Notes: generated by a model not told the origin, from the letters alone. Shown: positions 8,926-18,690, counted from the stretch's first letter. The stretch: DNA of 64,000 nucleotides from 66-474 sp035281745 (GCA_035281745.1 DATEDI010000037.1:42891-106890); one strand, 5' to 3'. Numbers and translations: made by a program.

Positions 8926-11115
8926 TCACTCCGTCACCGGCGGTTCATCGAATCGCACCCGCAAGCCCACCATCACGCTGCGGCCCGGCGCGGGTTCGAA
9001 GTAGCGACCGTTGCCGTCATTGACGATCGCCGAGCCGATGTAACGGCGATCGAACAGATTGTCGACGCGCAGGAACGGCGCGATCGTCGCGCCGCTGCGG
9101 CGCAGCACGCGTCCCACGTCGATGCCGGTCGTGGCGTAACCCGGCGCGGACGCGGTGTTGGCGTCGTTCACCACCAGTGCGCTGGACGCAAACACGTTGA
9201 TACCGGCGTGCCATCCCGCGCCGCCATCCCAGCGCAGTTCGCCGTACAACTGGTTGCGCGGCACGCCGGGAATGCGCGCGCCTGGGGCGACGCTGCACGT
9301 TGCGACGCAATCGTCGACTTGCGTGAAGCGCGCATCCAGCCGCGTCCACGCCAGTTGCAGTCGCCAGGCGTTCGATAGCGGCGCGTCGAGATCGACTTCG
9401 ATGCCGCGCCGCCGCGCACGCCCGACATTCTGGTACGTGGTGCGGCCGCCCTCGCTCGTGAACACCGCGATCTCATCGCGCGTGTCCGACTGGAACAGCG
9501 CGACGTCCAGCTTGCCGGCGCCGTCCGCCCAGCGCAGCTTGGAACCGATCTCGGCGTTGTCCGAGCGCGCGGGCGTGAGGTCGAACGCCATGCCCGCCGC
9601 GCCGTCGCCGCGGTACGCCAGTTCGCTGAAGGTCGGCGTTTCGAACCCGCGCCCCCACGACGCATAGAGATGCCAGTGCCCGCTTGCGCGAAACAGCAAG
9701 CCCGCGACCGGCGTGTTGGCGCTGTACGCCACGCGGCCGCTATCGTCCGGATTGTCGGCGGTGACGTAGGCATCGACGGTACCGAAGCGCACCGTGCTGT
9801 GGCGCGCACCCGCGGTCAGCGACCAGCGCTCGGCGAAATCCCAGGTGCCCTGCGCGTACTCGTCGAAGTCGTACACGTCGTCCTGCTCGTTGCGACGCAA
9901 GGCGCCGACAACGCCGACCCGGTCGCCCACGAAATTCTCGAACCCCTGCCGATGCTGGTTCTGGCGATCCCAGTTCACGCCCGCGGTGAAACGCAGCGGG
10001 CGCGACAGCCATTCGCCGTGCCACGACCAGCGCGCATCGACGCCGCCGTACTGCGTCGCAAGATCCACCACGCCGCCCGAACTCAAGGGGCTCACCTGCG
10101 CGAACACCGGCACCGAAAGGAATTGCCGGACCGTGCGATGCCCGTAATACGCCAGCACCTGCGCCTGCGAACGTTCGCCAAACGGTTGTTGCCACACAGC
10201 TCCCGCCTGATCCTGCCGCACGCGCTTGCGGGTGTCGTAGGTCAGCGAACTGGGCGCGGCCTGGCGCGGATCGGCCTGGTATTGCTGCCACGTCAATCCT
10301 TGCGGATCGAGCGCGTGCAACGAAACCGAATTCAGCAGCAAGGTGAGCTTGCCGCCGCTGCGCGTGTCCCAGGTCAGCTTGGCGTTGCCCTTGCTGCGGC
10401 GGGCAGCGCTGTGGTCGCGGAAGCCGGAGGTACGGAAATGTTCGACATCGGCATTGTAGCCGAACGCACCGGCACGGCCGCGCGCGTTCACGTCCGCGTG
10501 CAACGCGCCGTACGGGCCGGCGTCGATCCCGACGCGTTGCTCGGGCGACGGCGTGCCATCGGCCGTGAAGATCTGGATCACGCCGCCCGACGAGTTGCCG
10601 TACAGCGCGGAAAACGGACCGCGCAACACCTCGATCCGGTCGGCCGAGGACAAGTCGAAATTGGAAAGCTGGCCCTGCCCGTCCGGCATGGTCGCGGGCA
10701 CGCCGTCGACGTACAGCCGCACGCCGCGCACGCCGAAGGTGCTGCGTGCGCCGAAACCGCGAATCGAAATCTGTTCGTCCTGCGCGTAGTTCTGGCGATC
10801 GCGCGCCATCACGCCGGGCACTTCGCGCAGGCTTTCCGACACATTGACCGCGGGACGATCCGCGCCGATCGCATCCAGCGACACCGCGTTCACCGACGCG
10901 GGCACGTCGAACGCACGCTCCGGCGCGCGCGTCGCCGTCACCACCACGGTCGGCAAGACGGTCGTCTGCGGGTCGGCGGGATGCGGCGCGGCGGCCACGA
11001 CAGGCATGCAGACCATCCACAGCATCGCGGACAGCCACGAACGTCCACGCGTTGAATCTTTCGATCCGCGCATCATCGGGCAGGGATCGCAAGAGGCAGT
11101 CGGGGATTCATCCAT
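8926..11115 (-). CDS. pqqU: TonB-dependent outer-membrane receptor, PqqU/YncD type (PQQ uptake)
   Basis: The 729-residue product has a signal segment (to about residue 43), a TonB box-like PTVVVTA, a plug and a 22-strand barrel ending in a receptor-type C-terminus. Against the E. coli PQQ receptor PqqU (YncD) as I recall it, several blocks are near-identical: RQNYAQD, SIRGFG, RLYVDG, PATMPDGQGQ, DLSS, EVLRGPFSALYGN and NGRYFEPAPGR. Known role of that family: high-affinity import of pyrroloquinoline quinone. The two PQQ glucose dehydrogenases nearby support this. The start is uncertain, with candidates at 11115, 11076 and 11073. The comparison is from memory, not a computed alignment. Confidence 0.85.
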   Translation of the reverse strand: MDESPTASCDPCPMMRGSKDSTRGRSWLSAMLWMVCMPVVAAAPHPADPQTTVLPTVVVTATRAPERAFDVPASVNAVSLDAIGADRPAVNVSESLREVPGVMARDRQNYAQDEQISIRGFGARSTFGVRGVRLYVDGVPATMPDGQGQLSNFDLSSADRIEVLRGPFSALYGNSSGGVIQIFTADGTPSPEQRVGIDAGPYGALHADVNARGRAGAFGYNADVEHFRTSGFRDHSAARRSKGNAKLTWDTRSGGKLTLLLNSVSLHALDPQGLTWQQYQADPRQAAPSSLTYDTRKRVRQDQAGAVWQQPFGERSQAQVLAYYGHRTVRQFLSVPVFAQVSPLSSGGVVDLATQYGGVDARWSWHGEWLSRPLRFTAGVNWDRQNQHRQGFENFVGDRVGVVGALRRNEQDDVYDFDEYAQGTWDFAERWSLTAGARHSTVRFGTVDAYVTADNPDDSGRVAYSANTPVAGLLFRASGHWHLYASWGRGFETPTFSELAYRGDGAAGMAFDLTPARSDNAEIGSKLRWADGAGKLDVALFQSDTRDEIAVFTSEGGRTTYQNVGRARRRGIEVDLDAPLSNAWRLQLAWTRLDARFTQVDDCVATCSVAPGARIPGVPRNQLYGELRWDGGAGWHAGINVFASSALVVNDANTASAPGYATTGIDVGRVLRRSGATIAPFLRVDNLFDRRYIGSAIVNDGNGRYFEPAPGRSVMVGLRVRFDEPPVTE

Positions 11116-11240
11116 TCATCGCAAGCCAGGCGCTTTCCGTACAAACGCACCAGAGCCGGCCGGCACCCGCGTCGGTCGCTAGGCGTGCATTCACGTGATA
11201 TCCGACACGATCGGTTGGCCACACCAAGGAGGCCACCATC

Positions 11241-11426
11241 ATGACAGGCCGCGATCGCAAGGATGTCGGACACCCCAAGGACAAACCCGCCAAGAAGGAA
11301 ACGGAAGAGGAGCGTCGGCGGCGCAAGCGCCACGAAAGCGACAACCAAGACGAAGCGCTCGAGGAAACCTTCCCCGGCAGCGATCCGGTTTCGCCGTTCG
11401 TGCCGGCCAGGCCGCCCGAAGACTGA
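11241..11426 (+). CDS. small conserved hydrophilic protein with FPGSDP motif (61 aa)
   Basis: AAGGAGG precedes the ATG at 11241. The protein is highly charged (Lys/Arg/Glu-rich residues 5-35) and ends NQDEALEETFPGSDPVSPFV. This ALEETFPGSDPxSxxxP ending is, as I recall, shared by many small proteobacterial proteins of unknown role. It is transcribed away from pqqU across a 125-bp divergent region, and convergently towards gcd. Function unknown. Confidence 0.75.
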   Translation: MTGRDRKDVGHPKDKPAKKETEEERRRRKRHESDNQDEALEETFPGSDPVSPFVPARPPED

Positions 11427-11533
11427 GCGCGCGGCGTCCGCCGCGATGGCCGGCTGATTGCGTCGCAGTCCGTCGGGCCGCACGCATGCCTCGCGTCGAC
11501 GCCGCTCCGCGTCACGGGTGGTGCGCGTATCGT

Positions 11534-13975
11534 TCAATGCGCGGCCGGCAAGCTGTAGGCCACGACCGAATCGCCGAGCCGCGTTCCCGCCGAACCGTGG
11601 CCGCCCGCCATCACCACCACGTATTGCCTGCCGTCGACCGAATATGTCATCGGCGTGGCTTGACCGCCCGCCGGGAGTCCCGCCTGCCACAACTGCTGGC
11701 CAGTGGTTTCGTCGTAGGCGCGGAAGGTGCCGTCGATCGTGCCCGAGTAGAACACCACGCCGCCCGCGGTGATCAGCGGACCGCCGAAACCGGGCACGCC
11801 CATTTCGAACGGAATGGGAATCTTGCCGCGGTCGCGGGTGTTGCCATTGCGATGCATCCACGCGATCTTGCCATCGCGCAGATTGACGCCGGCGATCGCG
11901 CCCCACGGCGGCCGCTGGCATGGCGGCCCGAGCGGCGAAAGGAACGGCTTCAGGATCGCCGCATACGGCGCGCCGTAGTTCTCGTTGAAATGTTCCTGCT
12001 CGCCTTTGGTCACGACATTGGCGGTCGCATTCGGGCGCGGTGTCAACTGGAAGATGTAGGCCATGTGCACGGGCGTGGCGATCATCACCTGCCGCACCGG
12101 ATCGACCGCGACGCCGCCCCAGTCGAACACGCCGAGCTGGCCCGGATAGGCAATCGCCGGGTGCGTCGAAAGCGGCGTGTACGGACCTTCGTAGGTCGCC
12201 TTCTTGAAGCGGATGCGACACCACAGCTGGTCGAATGGCGAGGCGCCCCACATGTCGGCGCCGGTCAGCGGGCGCGGCATGAAGCTCAATGACGATTCGG
12301 GTTGCACCGGCGAATAGCGGTCACCCGGGACGCCGCCCTGGGTCGGCGTCCGAACTTGCGTCACCGGCAGGATCGGCTTGCCGGTGCGGCGGTTCAACAC
12401 GTACACGTCGCCCTGCTTGGTCGGTTGCACCAGTGCCGGTTCGGTCGTGCCATCGATCGTCAGGTCGACCAGCGTGGGTTGCGCGGGATTGTCGCGATCC
12501 CAGTGATCGTGGTGCACGGCCTGGAAGTACCAGGCCAGGTGTCCGTCGGCGAGATTCAGCGCCACAATCGCGCTGCCGTATTTTTCCGCGGCCGGGCTGC
12601 GATGGATGTCCAGTTGATCCGGCGAAACATTCCCCAGCGGCACGTACACCATGCCGAGCTTTTCATCGACGGAGAGCGGCGGCCATGCCGGCGGTGTGTT
12701 GGGCGTGTAGGTCTCGCCCGGTTGCAGCGGCGCGTTGGGATCGGGCTTGCCCATGTCCCAGTGCCACGCCAGCGCGCCGGTCTCGACATCGAACGCGCGG
12801 ATCACGCCGGACGGGTTGTCCACCGAATTGTTGTCGTTGATCGATGCCCCCACCACGATCAGTTTGCGGGTCACGGTGGGCGGGGACGTTTCCATGTAAT
12901 AGCCGGGTTTCACCTTGCCCATGTCGGTGAGCAGGTTCACTTCGCCATCATGGCCGAAACCCATGCAGGGCTTGCCGGTTTTCGCACCGACTTCGATCAG
13001 GCGCGCGTCGATGGTGGCGAGCACCAACCGTTGCGCGCACTGCGCGGTCACCGGCGCGGTGGCGCTGCTGGAGGCTGCAGCCGGTACGGCCGACGTGGCC
13101 GATGGAAAGGGCGCATTCACCGCGACCGCGGCAGGCGCGACGGGCGCCGGTACCGTTGCCGAGTGGTAACCCAGCCCGCGGCAGGTCAGGTGCTGGTTGT
13201 CATGGCCGTACTTGATGTGCGGATCGTATTCCCACAACTTCTTTCCGCTCGCGGCATTCAACGCAACGATGCGGTCGTGGGTGGTGCACAGATACAAGGT
13301 GTCGCCGATTTTCAGCGGGGTGTCTTCGGACGTACTTTCGGTGGGATCATGCGGCGCGGTCTTCTTTTCGCCCGTGTGATAGGCCCACGCCACTTTCAGT
13401 TCGTGCACGTTGCCGGCGGTGATCTGTTTCAGCGACGAATAACGCTGGCCGTATCCATTGCCGCCGTACGCCGTCCAGTCGGCGTGGGGCGCGCTTGATG
13501 CGTCCGGTGTTTCGGCATTCGCCATCGGCGGCAGCGAGCCGGCAATGCCGAAAGGATCCTTTCCCAGCGACACCAGTCCCAGCACCAGCGCGAGGCACAC
13601 GGTTACCGCGAGCGCGCCGCGCGCACCGAACCAGCCACGCGCGCGCAACGATTCCGGCACCGGATGCAGTGCCCGGTCGATCCATGGCATCAACAGCCAC
13701 AAACCGAACAGGCTGAACAGCGCATAGCGCGGCAGCAACGCCCAACGATCGAGGCCCACTTCGAACAGCGCCCAGATCAGCGTGAGTATCAGCAGCAGCG
13801 CGTACACGCCCAGCGCGGCGCGCCGACGCAGGATCAGCAACACCCCGCTGATCAGCCAGCCCGCGCCGAGCCCGACGTAGGCCAGCGTGCCGCCCAGCAG
13901 CACCAGCCAGATGCCGCCGGCGAGCAGCAGCGCACCAAAGATGGCGAGGAAGTAACCCGTGATCATTGCGAACAT
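11534..13975 (-). CDS. gcd: membrane-bound PQQ-dependent glucose dehydrogenase (copy 1)
   Basis: Quinoprotein that oxidises aldoses such as glucose to lactones in the periplasm and reduces ubiquinone. The 813-residue product has the usual architecture: about five membrane helices in the first 150 residues, then an eight-bladed PQQ propeller. Visible family motifs are GDTLYLCTTHDRIVAL, HHDHWDRD and PTKQGDVYVLNR. AAGGAGA supports ATG 13975 over the longer frame. Odd: residues about 272-307 hold an Ala/Pro/Ser-rich insertion absent from the neighbouring copy. It follows copy 2 after 144 bp containing a hairpin repeat. Confidence 0.9.
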   Translation of the reverse strand: MFAMITGYFLAIFGALLLAGGIWLVLLGGTLAYVGLGAGWLISGVLLILRRRAALGVYALLLILTLIWALFEVGLDRWALLPRYALFSLFGLWLLMPWIDRALHPVPESLRARGWFGARGALAVTVCLALVLGLVSLGKDPFGIAGSLPPMANAETPDASSAPHADWTAYGGNGYGQRYSSLKQITAGNVHELKVAWAYHTGEKKTAPHDPTESTSEDTPLKIGDTLYLCTTHDRIVALNAASGKKLWEYDPHIKYGHDNQHLTCRGLGYHSATVPAPVAPAAVAVNAPFPSATSAVPAAASSSATAPVTAQCAQRLVLATIDARLIEVGAKTGKPCMGFGHDGEVNLLTDMGKVKPGYYMETSPPTVTRKLIVVGASINDNNSVDNPSGVIRAFDVETGALAWHWDMGKPDPNAPLQPGETYTPNTPPAWPPLSVDEKLGMVYVPLGNVSPDQLDIHRSPAAEKYGSAIVALNLADGHLAWYFQAVHHDHWDRDNPAQPTLVDLTIDGTTEPALVQPTKQGDVYVLNRRTGKPILPVTQVRTPTQGGVPGDRYSPVQPESSLSFMPRPLTGADMWGASPFDQLWCRIRFKKATYEGPYTPLSTHPAIAYPGQLGVFDWGGVAVDPVRQVMIATPVHMAYIFQLTPRPNATANVVTKGEQEHFNENYGAPYAAILKPFLSPLGPPCQRPPWGAIAGVNLRDGKIAWMHRNGNTRDRGKIPIPFEMGVPGFGGPLITAGGVVFYSGTIDGTFRAYDETTGQQLWQAGLPAGGQATPMTYSVDGRQYVVVMAGGHGSAGTRLGDSVVAYSLPAAH

Positions 13976-14039
13976 GATGCTCTCTCCTTCCGACTTGCGT
14001 GGTACATCGGCAAGCCTCGTGTACAAGGCACAACACCCT

Positions 14040-14089
14040 CGTCATTCCGGGGCCGCCCGCGCTGTTTGCGGGCGGAACCCGGAATGACG
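14040..14089. repeat. short CGTCATTCCGG hairpin between the two gcd genes
   Basis: CGTCATTCCGGG pairs with CCCGGAATGACG around an inner CCGCCCGC/GCGGGCGG stem, making a 50-bp hairpin. It lies between the stop of gcd copy 2 and the start of gcd copy 1 and may tune expression of the second gene. No T-tract. Confidence 0.7.
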
Positions 14090-14119
14090 AAATGATTTGG
14101 AATGACGTGGGAGAACTTC

Positions 14120-16573
14120 CTAGCGTGACCCCGCCGCGTTGTTCCGCGCGCTTTGCGGCAACGCGTACACCATCAAATCGTCACCCGGCTTGGTACCGAG
14201 GCCACCGTGACCGCCCGCGGCGATCGCGACGTATTGCTTGCCATTGGCGAGATACGTCATTGGCGTCGCCTGCCCGCCGGCCGGCAAGCGGGCCTGCCAC
14301 AACAACTTGCCAGTCTTTTCGTCGAAGGCGCGGATGAAATCGTCGGACGTCGCGCCGATGAAGATCAGGCCGCCCGCGGTGATCATGTTGCCGCCGATGT
14401 TGAACACGCCCGCCTGCATCGGAAAGTTGAACGGGATATGCCACGGGCCGTTGTCACGGGTGGTGCCGAGCGGGCGTTCCCACACGATCTTGTGCGTGAC
14501 GAGGTCGATCGCGACCAGTTGCCCCCACGGCGGCGGATTGCACGGCACCCACCACGGATCCATCCATGGCTCCACTTTGCCGACATATGGCGTGCCGTAC
14601 ATCGTCGCGAGACCGCCCTTGGTTTTCGGCGGCGCCTTGCTGCGATCGATCCACGGTTTGACCCAGCCATTCTGCTCGGCCGTCTCGCGCGGGATCAACG
14701 TCACCATGAAGGGAATGTCATTGGTGTTGGCGATCAGCAACAGGTTGTGCGGATCGATCGACGCGCCCATCCAGTCGATCACGCCGTCGTAAGCGGGATA
14801 CACCAGCGTCTTCTCCGCCTGCGGCGGCGTGAAGTGGCCCTCGTAGTGCGCCTGCTTGAACTGGATGTGGCACATCATCTGGTCGATCGGCGTGCCGCCC
14901 CAAAGCTGCGACTCCTTCAACACGGCCGGCGTCAATGAAGGCATGCCGACCGAATACGGTTGCGTCGGCGAAATGCGATCACCCGGCAACACGTCCTGCG
15001 GTACTTTCTCCTCGACCACCTTGGCCACTGGCTGGCCGGTTTCGCGATTCAGCATGAACAATTGCCCGCGCTTGGTGGTCTGCACCAGCGCAGGAACCGT
15101 CGAACCGTTCGGACCGGGCACGTTCACCAGCGACGGCCCGATCGGCACGTCGAAATCCCACAGGTCGTGGTGTACCGTCTGGAAATGCCAGCGCGGCGCG
15201 CCGGTTTCGTAATCGAGCGCGACCACCGAACTCGAATATTCGTCGTCGAAGGGCCGCCGGTGTCCGCCGTAGTAATCCGGCGTCGCGTTGCCGAGCGGCA
15301 GATACACCAGGCCGAGTTGCGGATCGGCGGTGTAGGTGCCCCACGCATTGGGGGTGCCGCGCGTGAGTTGGCCGCCGCCGGCAAGATCCGATGCATGCAC
15401 CACCTGATGCCCCGCCGGCCGCCCGAGATCCCACGCCCAGATCAGTTTCCCGCTGATCGGATCGAAGGCGCGCACCGCGCCCGACGGCTCGTTCTCGGCC
15501 ATGTTGTCGCGAATCCATCCGCCGGTGATCAGGCGGTTGCCGATGATGAGCGGCTGGGAGGTGATGAACTCGAAACCGGGCGCCACGTTGCCAAGGTATT
15601 GCGTCAGCGAGATGTAACCGCCGTTGCCGAAATCGGGACACAACTTGCCGGTGTCGGCGTTCAGCGCGAACATCCGCGCATCGCCCGTCGGCGAGATGAT
15701 CCGGCGCGGGCACGGCGTGTTGGTGCCGGGCGGCGCTGCGTAATACGCCACGCCACGGCAGGAGTGGTATTCGTCCGCCTTCTCGTTGTCATGCGGATCG
15801 AATTTCCATTTCATCTTGCCGGTCGCGCCATCGAACGCCTCGACCCAGTGGTGGCCGGTGCACAGATACAACGTGCCATCCACCGCGATCGGGGTGTCCT
15901 CGAAATTGAATTCCTTGCCACTGCCGCCGCCGCCCTTGTTTTCACCGGGCTTGGGCATGTCGCCGGTGTGCGCCTGCCATGCGAGTTTCAGGTCGGCGAC
16001 ATCTTTCGTGTTGACCTGCGTCAGCGGCGAATAGCGGTCGCCGCGCGCAGTGCGCCCGTAGTAGATCCAGTCGCCCTTGCCGACCAGCGGCGTCGGCGCA
16101 GCCGGAAAATTGCGCGCCACTGCGGTGCCATGAATGCCGCGCGGAATGAACCACGAGACCGTGCACACCACCGCGGCCGCAACCACTACCGCGCCGAGCG
16201 CCCACGTGCCCCAATGTTCGTTCAATCGGTGCGACACCCAGGGCATGAGCAGGTAAATGCCCACCGCGATCGGCAGCCACAGCCGCGGCGCCAGCGCGAA
16301 ACGCTCGAACCCGACTTCCAGCACCGCCCAGATCAACGTGCCCAGCAGCACGGCGAAGTACAGCCACAGCGACCAGCCGCGCATGAAGATCAGGCCAAGT
16401 CCGGTCAGCGCCAGGCCGATGCCGACCAGCAGGTAGTACGGCGTGCCTCCGAGGGTCAGCAGGTACACGCCGCCGATCACGAAAAAGAGGCCGACGATCA
16501 TCAGCACGACGCCGATGGAGATCGGTCCCCAATGGCGCCGCGTGGTCATTGCATCCGAATGTCGTGCATTCAT
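14120..16573 (-). CDS. gcd: membrane-bound PQQ-dependent glucose dehydrogenase (copy 2)
   Basis: Paralogue of the adjacent gcd with the same topology: about five N-terminal helices (residues 20-145) and a propeller domain. The catalytic-region motifs HHDLWDFD (about 468-475) and QTTKRGQLFMLNRETG are present, as is the DTPIAVDGTLYLCTGHHWVEAF blade. ATG 16573 is chosen because AAGGAG lies seven bases upstream; an ATG at 16588 would overlap that site. It begins 11 bp after the porin stop, so the two form one transcript. Expected to feed electrons into the quinone pool. Substrate differences between the copies cannot be read. Confidence 0.9.
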   Translation of the reverse strand: MNARHSDAMTTRRHWGPISIGVVLMIVGLFFVIGGVYLLTLGGTPYYLLVGIGLALTGLGLIFMRGWSLWLYFAVLLGTLIWAVLEVGFERFALAPRLWLPIAVGIYLLMPWVSHRLNEHWGTWALGAVVVAAAVVCTVSWFIPRGIHGTAVARNFPAAPTPLVGKGDWIYYGRTARGDRYSPLTQVNTKDVADLKLAWQAHTGDMPKPGENKGGGGSGKEFNFEDTPIAVDGTLYLCTGHHWVEAFDGATGKMKWKFDPHDNEKADEYHSCRGVAYYAAPPGTNTPCPRRIISPTGDARMFALNADTGKLCPDFGNGGYISLTQYLGNVAPGFEFITSQPLIIGNRLITGGWIRDNMAENEPSGAVRAFDPISGKLIWAWDLGRPAGHQVVHASDLAGGGQLTRGTPNAWGTYTADPQLGLVYLPLGNATPDYYGGHRRPFDDEYSSSVVALDYETGAPRWHFQTVHHDLWDFDVPIGPSLVNVPGPNGSTVPALVQTTKRGQLFMLNRETGQPVAKVVEEKVPQDVLPGDRISPTQPYSVGMPSLTPAVLKESQLWGGTPIDQMMCHIQFKQAHYEGHFTPPQAEKTLVYPAYDGVIDWMGASIDPHNLLLIANTNDIPFMVTLIPRETAEQNGWVKPWIDRSKAPPKTKGGLATMYGTPYVGKVEPWMDPWWVPCNPPPWGQLVAIDLVTHKIVWERPLGTTRDNGPWHIPFNFPMQAGVFNIGGNMITAGGLIFIGATSDDFIRAFDEKTGKLLWQARLPAGGQATPMTYLANGKQYVAIAAGGHGGLGTKPGDDLMVYALPQSARNNAAGSR

Positions 16574-16584
16574 GGCGTGCTCCT

Positions 16585-17757
16585 TCACGGGCCGAAATAA
16601 ATCTGCGCACGTACTTCGAATATGCGCGGGTCAACGGGGGCCACGTAGAAATTGACCGGGCTGCGGTTGGCATGCGCCCACACGTAGTCGGCCATCACTT
16701 TCAGGTTCTTGAAGTACCAGTTGAGGCCGACCGTCCAGTCGTGTTCACGGCCGCCCTGCACGATGCCGTCGCTCAAATCGAGTTCGCTGTAGCGCGCCGC
16801 GAGTTCCAGCGCGCCGTACTTGTGCGCGGGCTTGGGCAGATCGAATTCGCCGTCCTTGTAGGTACGCGGCGTATCGCCGGTGAGCATCCACGCGCCCAGG
16901 ACGTAGTAGCCGTGACCGCGAAATTCCGGCAGGCCGTTGTCGCGATGCGCGGCCAGCGCGAGGTATTCGCCCTGCGCGTAGAACGGTCCGCCCATGAAGC
17001 CGAGTTCGAGCCCGCCGCGATCGATCGCGTTCGTGAACGGCAACGGCTGCGTGTCGACCAGGTATGTCTTGGTGAGCGCGGCTTCGGGCGCGGTGTAGAA
17101 ATGCGCCATGTGGTCGCTGGGACGTTCGCGCGAAACCGCGAGTCCGATGTGCACGACTTCCTTTTTCGACTTGACCGGGTTGAACACCACGCGCGCGGAT
17201 GTCGTATGGCCGGGAAACTTGCCGTCGAGATTGGAGCCCCAGAAATACTGCAGCTGGAACAGCCAGTGTGCGAGGCCGCCATAGCTCCAGTCGGCGCCGA
17301 TGCGGCGATCCTCGAAAATCGCCTGGCCGGGCAGACCGGGCGTCAGGAACGTCCACGTTTGCGCGCCTTCCATCGGTTCCCAGCCGACCTGTGCACGCAT
17401 TTGCCCGACCCGGAAATCGCCGAACGCCTTCGAGCTGTACTTGATGTAGTTGTCGGCCCAGCTGCGATCCCAGTCGTAACCGGCGTCGATCTCGAAGCCA
17501 TTGGACCATTTCGCGTAGAGGTCGAGTTCCCGGCGGTTCCAGGTGTGCGCGTCCTCGAACAGCGGCGCCCCGGTGGCCGGATCGAACGCATCGGCATGGA
17601 AATCATCGAAGTCGTACTGATACACGCCTTCGGCGCCGAACTTGAAGCCCGAGGGCGATTCGTATTCGGTGGGCAAGCCGAACAGGTTCGGCGTCGTCGC
17701 GGCCAACGCCGGCGCGCAGCACGCCAGCAATGCGATGCAAACCCATCCGGTTTTCAT
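16585..17757 (-). CDS. OprP/OprO-type outer-membrane porin
   Basis: The 390-residue precursor has a signal peptide (MKTGWVCIALLACCAPALA) and alternating beta-strand sequence ending in YFGP, typical of an outer-membrane barrel. The segments GALELAARYSELDLSDG and YFKNLKVMADYVWAHAN match the Porin_O_P family. Members include phosphate- or polyphosphate-selective porins, but many homologues have unknown specificity. GGAGG precedes the ATG. Position at the head of the porin-gcd-gcd operon suggests it admits sugars or anions for periplasmic oxidation; this is inference. Confidence 0.85.
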   Translation of the reverse strand: MKTGWVCIALLACCAPALAATTPNLFGLPTEYESPSGFKFGAEGVYQYDFDDFHADAFDPATGAPLFEDAHTWNRRELDLYAKWSNGFEIDAGYDWDRSWADNYIKYSSKAFGDFRVGQMRAQVGWEPMEGAQTWTFLTPGLPGQAIFEDRRIGADWSYGGLAHWLFQLQYFWGSNLDGKFPGHTTSARVVFNPVKSKKEVVHIGLAVSRERPSDHMAHFYTAPEAALTKTYLVDTQPLPFTNAIDRGGLELGFMGGPFYAQGEYLALAAHRDNGLPEFRGHGYYVLGAWMLTGDTPRTYKDGEFDLPKPAHKYGALELAARYSELDLSDGIVQGGREHDWTVGLNWYFKNLKVMADYVWAHANRSPVNFYVAPVDPRIFEVRAQIYFGP

Positions 17758-17954
17758 TGCGTCGTTCCTCCATGAACGCCGTGGCGAACACGCCGCCCGC
17801 CGACGCGCCAGCCCTTTCCGATGTCGTCATGCCCGGGAAAACGGGAATCCGGTGACTCGAAGCGCAAAGACACATGCCGACTCACTTCCAGTCGATTCTC
17901 GTTACCTCGGCGTGTTCGCGAGCGGGCAGCGCGGAACCGCTCGCCTGCATTCGT

Positions 17955-17996
17955 CCCGACGATTCTGGAACCGGTGCGGTGAAGGACGTGTCAACC
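17955..17996 (-). promoter_or_regulatory. 42-bp motif shared with the GMC dehydrogenase promoter region (copy A)
   Basis: On the minus strand the site reads GGTTGACACGTCCTTCACCG, then 11 bases, then AGAATCGTCGGG. It matches the site at 23703-23744 in 32 of 42 positions without gaps. TTGACA and AGAATC are 22 bases apart here and at the equivalent place in copy B, longer than a standard sigma-70 spacer. It lies about 200 bp upstream of the porin start. It could be a promoter, an activator site or both. Confidence 0.4.
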
Positions 17997-18273
17997 ACAC
18001 GCGCCGCAAGCGCAAGTCGGCGGCCAGGGAAACCCTGATTTTGCGCGTCACCCCGGAACACCCCACCAGGAACTTGCCGGGAGCCGTTCGCACTGAGCGT
18101 CGCGCCGAAGGCGCGAAGTCGAAGTGCCGCTGAACACGGATTTGTCCGTGTGAAGTCCAACCATTTCGCCGCATCTCGTTGGGCTTCGCCGATGAGGCCG
18201 GCTCAGCCCAACCCGAAGCGCTTGCGTGGGCGTTATTTGGCGCGCAGGGGCTTGCTGCAGTTTCGCTTTTAAT

Positions 18274-18507
18274 CGTCATTCCGGGGCCGCTGCGGTTTTC
18301 GCGGCGGAACCCGACTGCGTTTGCAGGACTGCAAACGCGAACGCCGAAGGCGGCCCGAAGGCGGAGCGAAGCGAACGCGCCCGGAGGCGGAGCGAAGCGA
18401 ACGCGCCCGAAGGGCGAGTGCCAGGGATGGCGCGAGTCAACCCAGTGACTTTCGCGCAACGCACCGAAAAGCAAAGTCACTGGGTCCCGGCCTTCGCCGG
18501 GATGACG
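18274..18507. repeat. long composite CGTCATTCCGG repeat with internal tandem duplication
   Basis: Bounded by CGTCATTCC and GGGATGACG. It holds the GTTTGCAGGACTGCAAACGC module and a tandem duplication of a roughly 28-bp unit containing GGCGGAGCGAAGCGAACGCG at about 18358-18412, then the CCCAGTGACTTT pair. It is the longest copy of the family in the window. Confidence 0.7.
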
Positions 18508-18529
18508 AGCAAAACCAAAGCTCCGGGGC

Positions 18530-18690
18530 CTTCTGACCGTTCGCGCTGAGCGTAGTGAGCGAAGCGAACGAAGTCGAAGCGCATCATTTGTCCTTCGACT
18601 CCGCGCCCTCGGTGCTACGCTCAGGACGAACGGGTTTTTATCGATCCGCGCCTGCGTCCACGCTCAGCGCGAACGGTCAAAGCAGGCCTC
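18530..18690. repeat. GAACGAAGTCGAAG / TCGACTCCGCGC repeat cluster
   Basis: Contains CGCTGAGCGTAGTGAGCGAA, GAACGAAGTCGAAGCGC, the inverted TCCTTCGACTCCGCGCCC, CTACGCTCAGGACGAACGG, and a third CGCTCAGCGCGAACGGTCAA. These are opposed copies of one element, able to pair over long arms. No coding content. Confidence 0.5.

Noticed and set aside
17882..18160. Small minus-strand frame of 92 codons in the 1-kb gap
   Set aside because: No ribosome binding site, repeat fragments inside, and no family resemblance.
18274..18507. CRISPR-like repeated units
   Set aside because: Only two tandem copies of a GCGAAGCGAACGC-type unit occur, without unique spacers of constant length and without cas genes.
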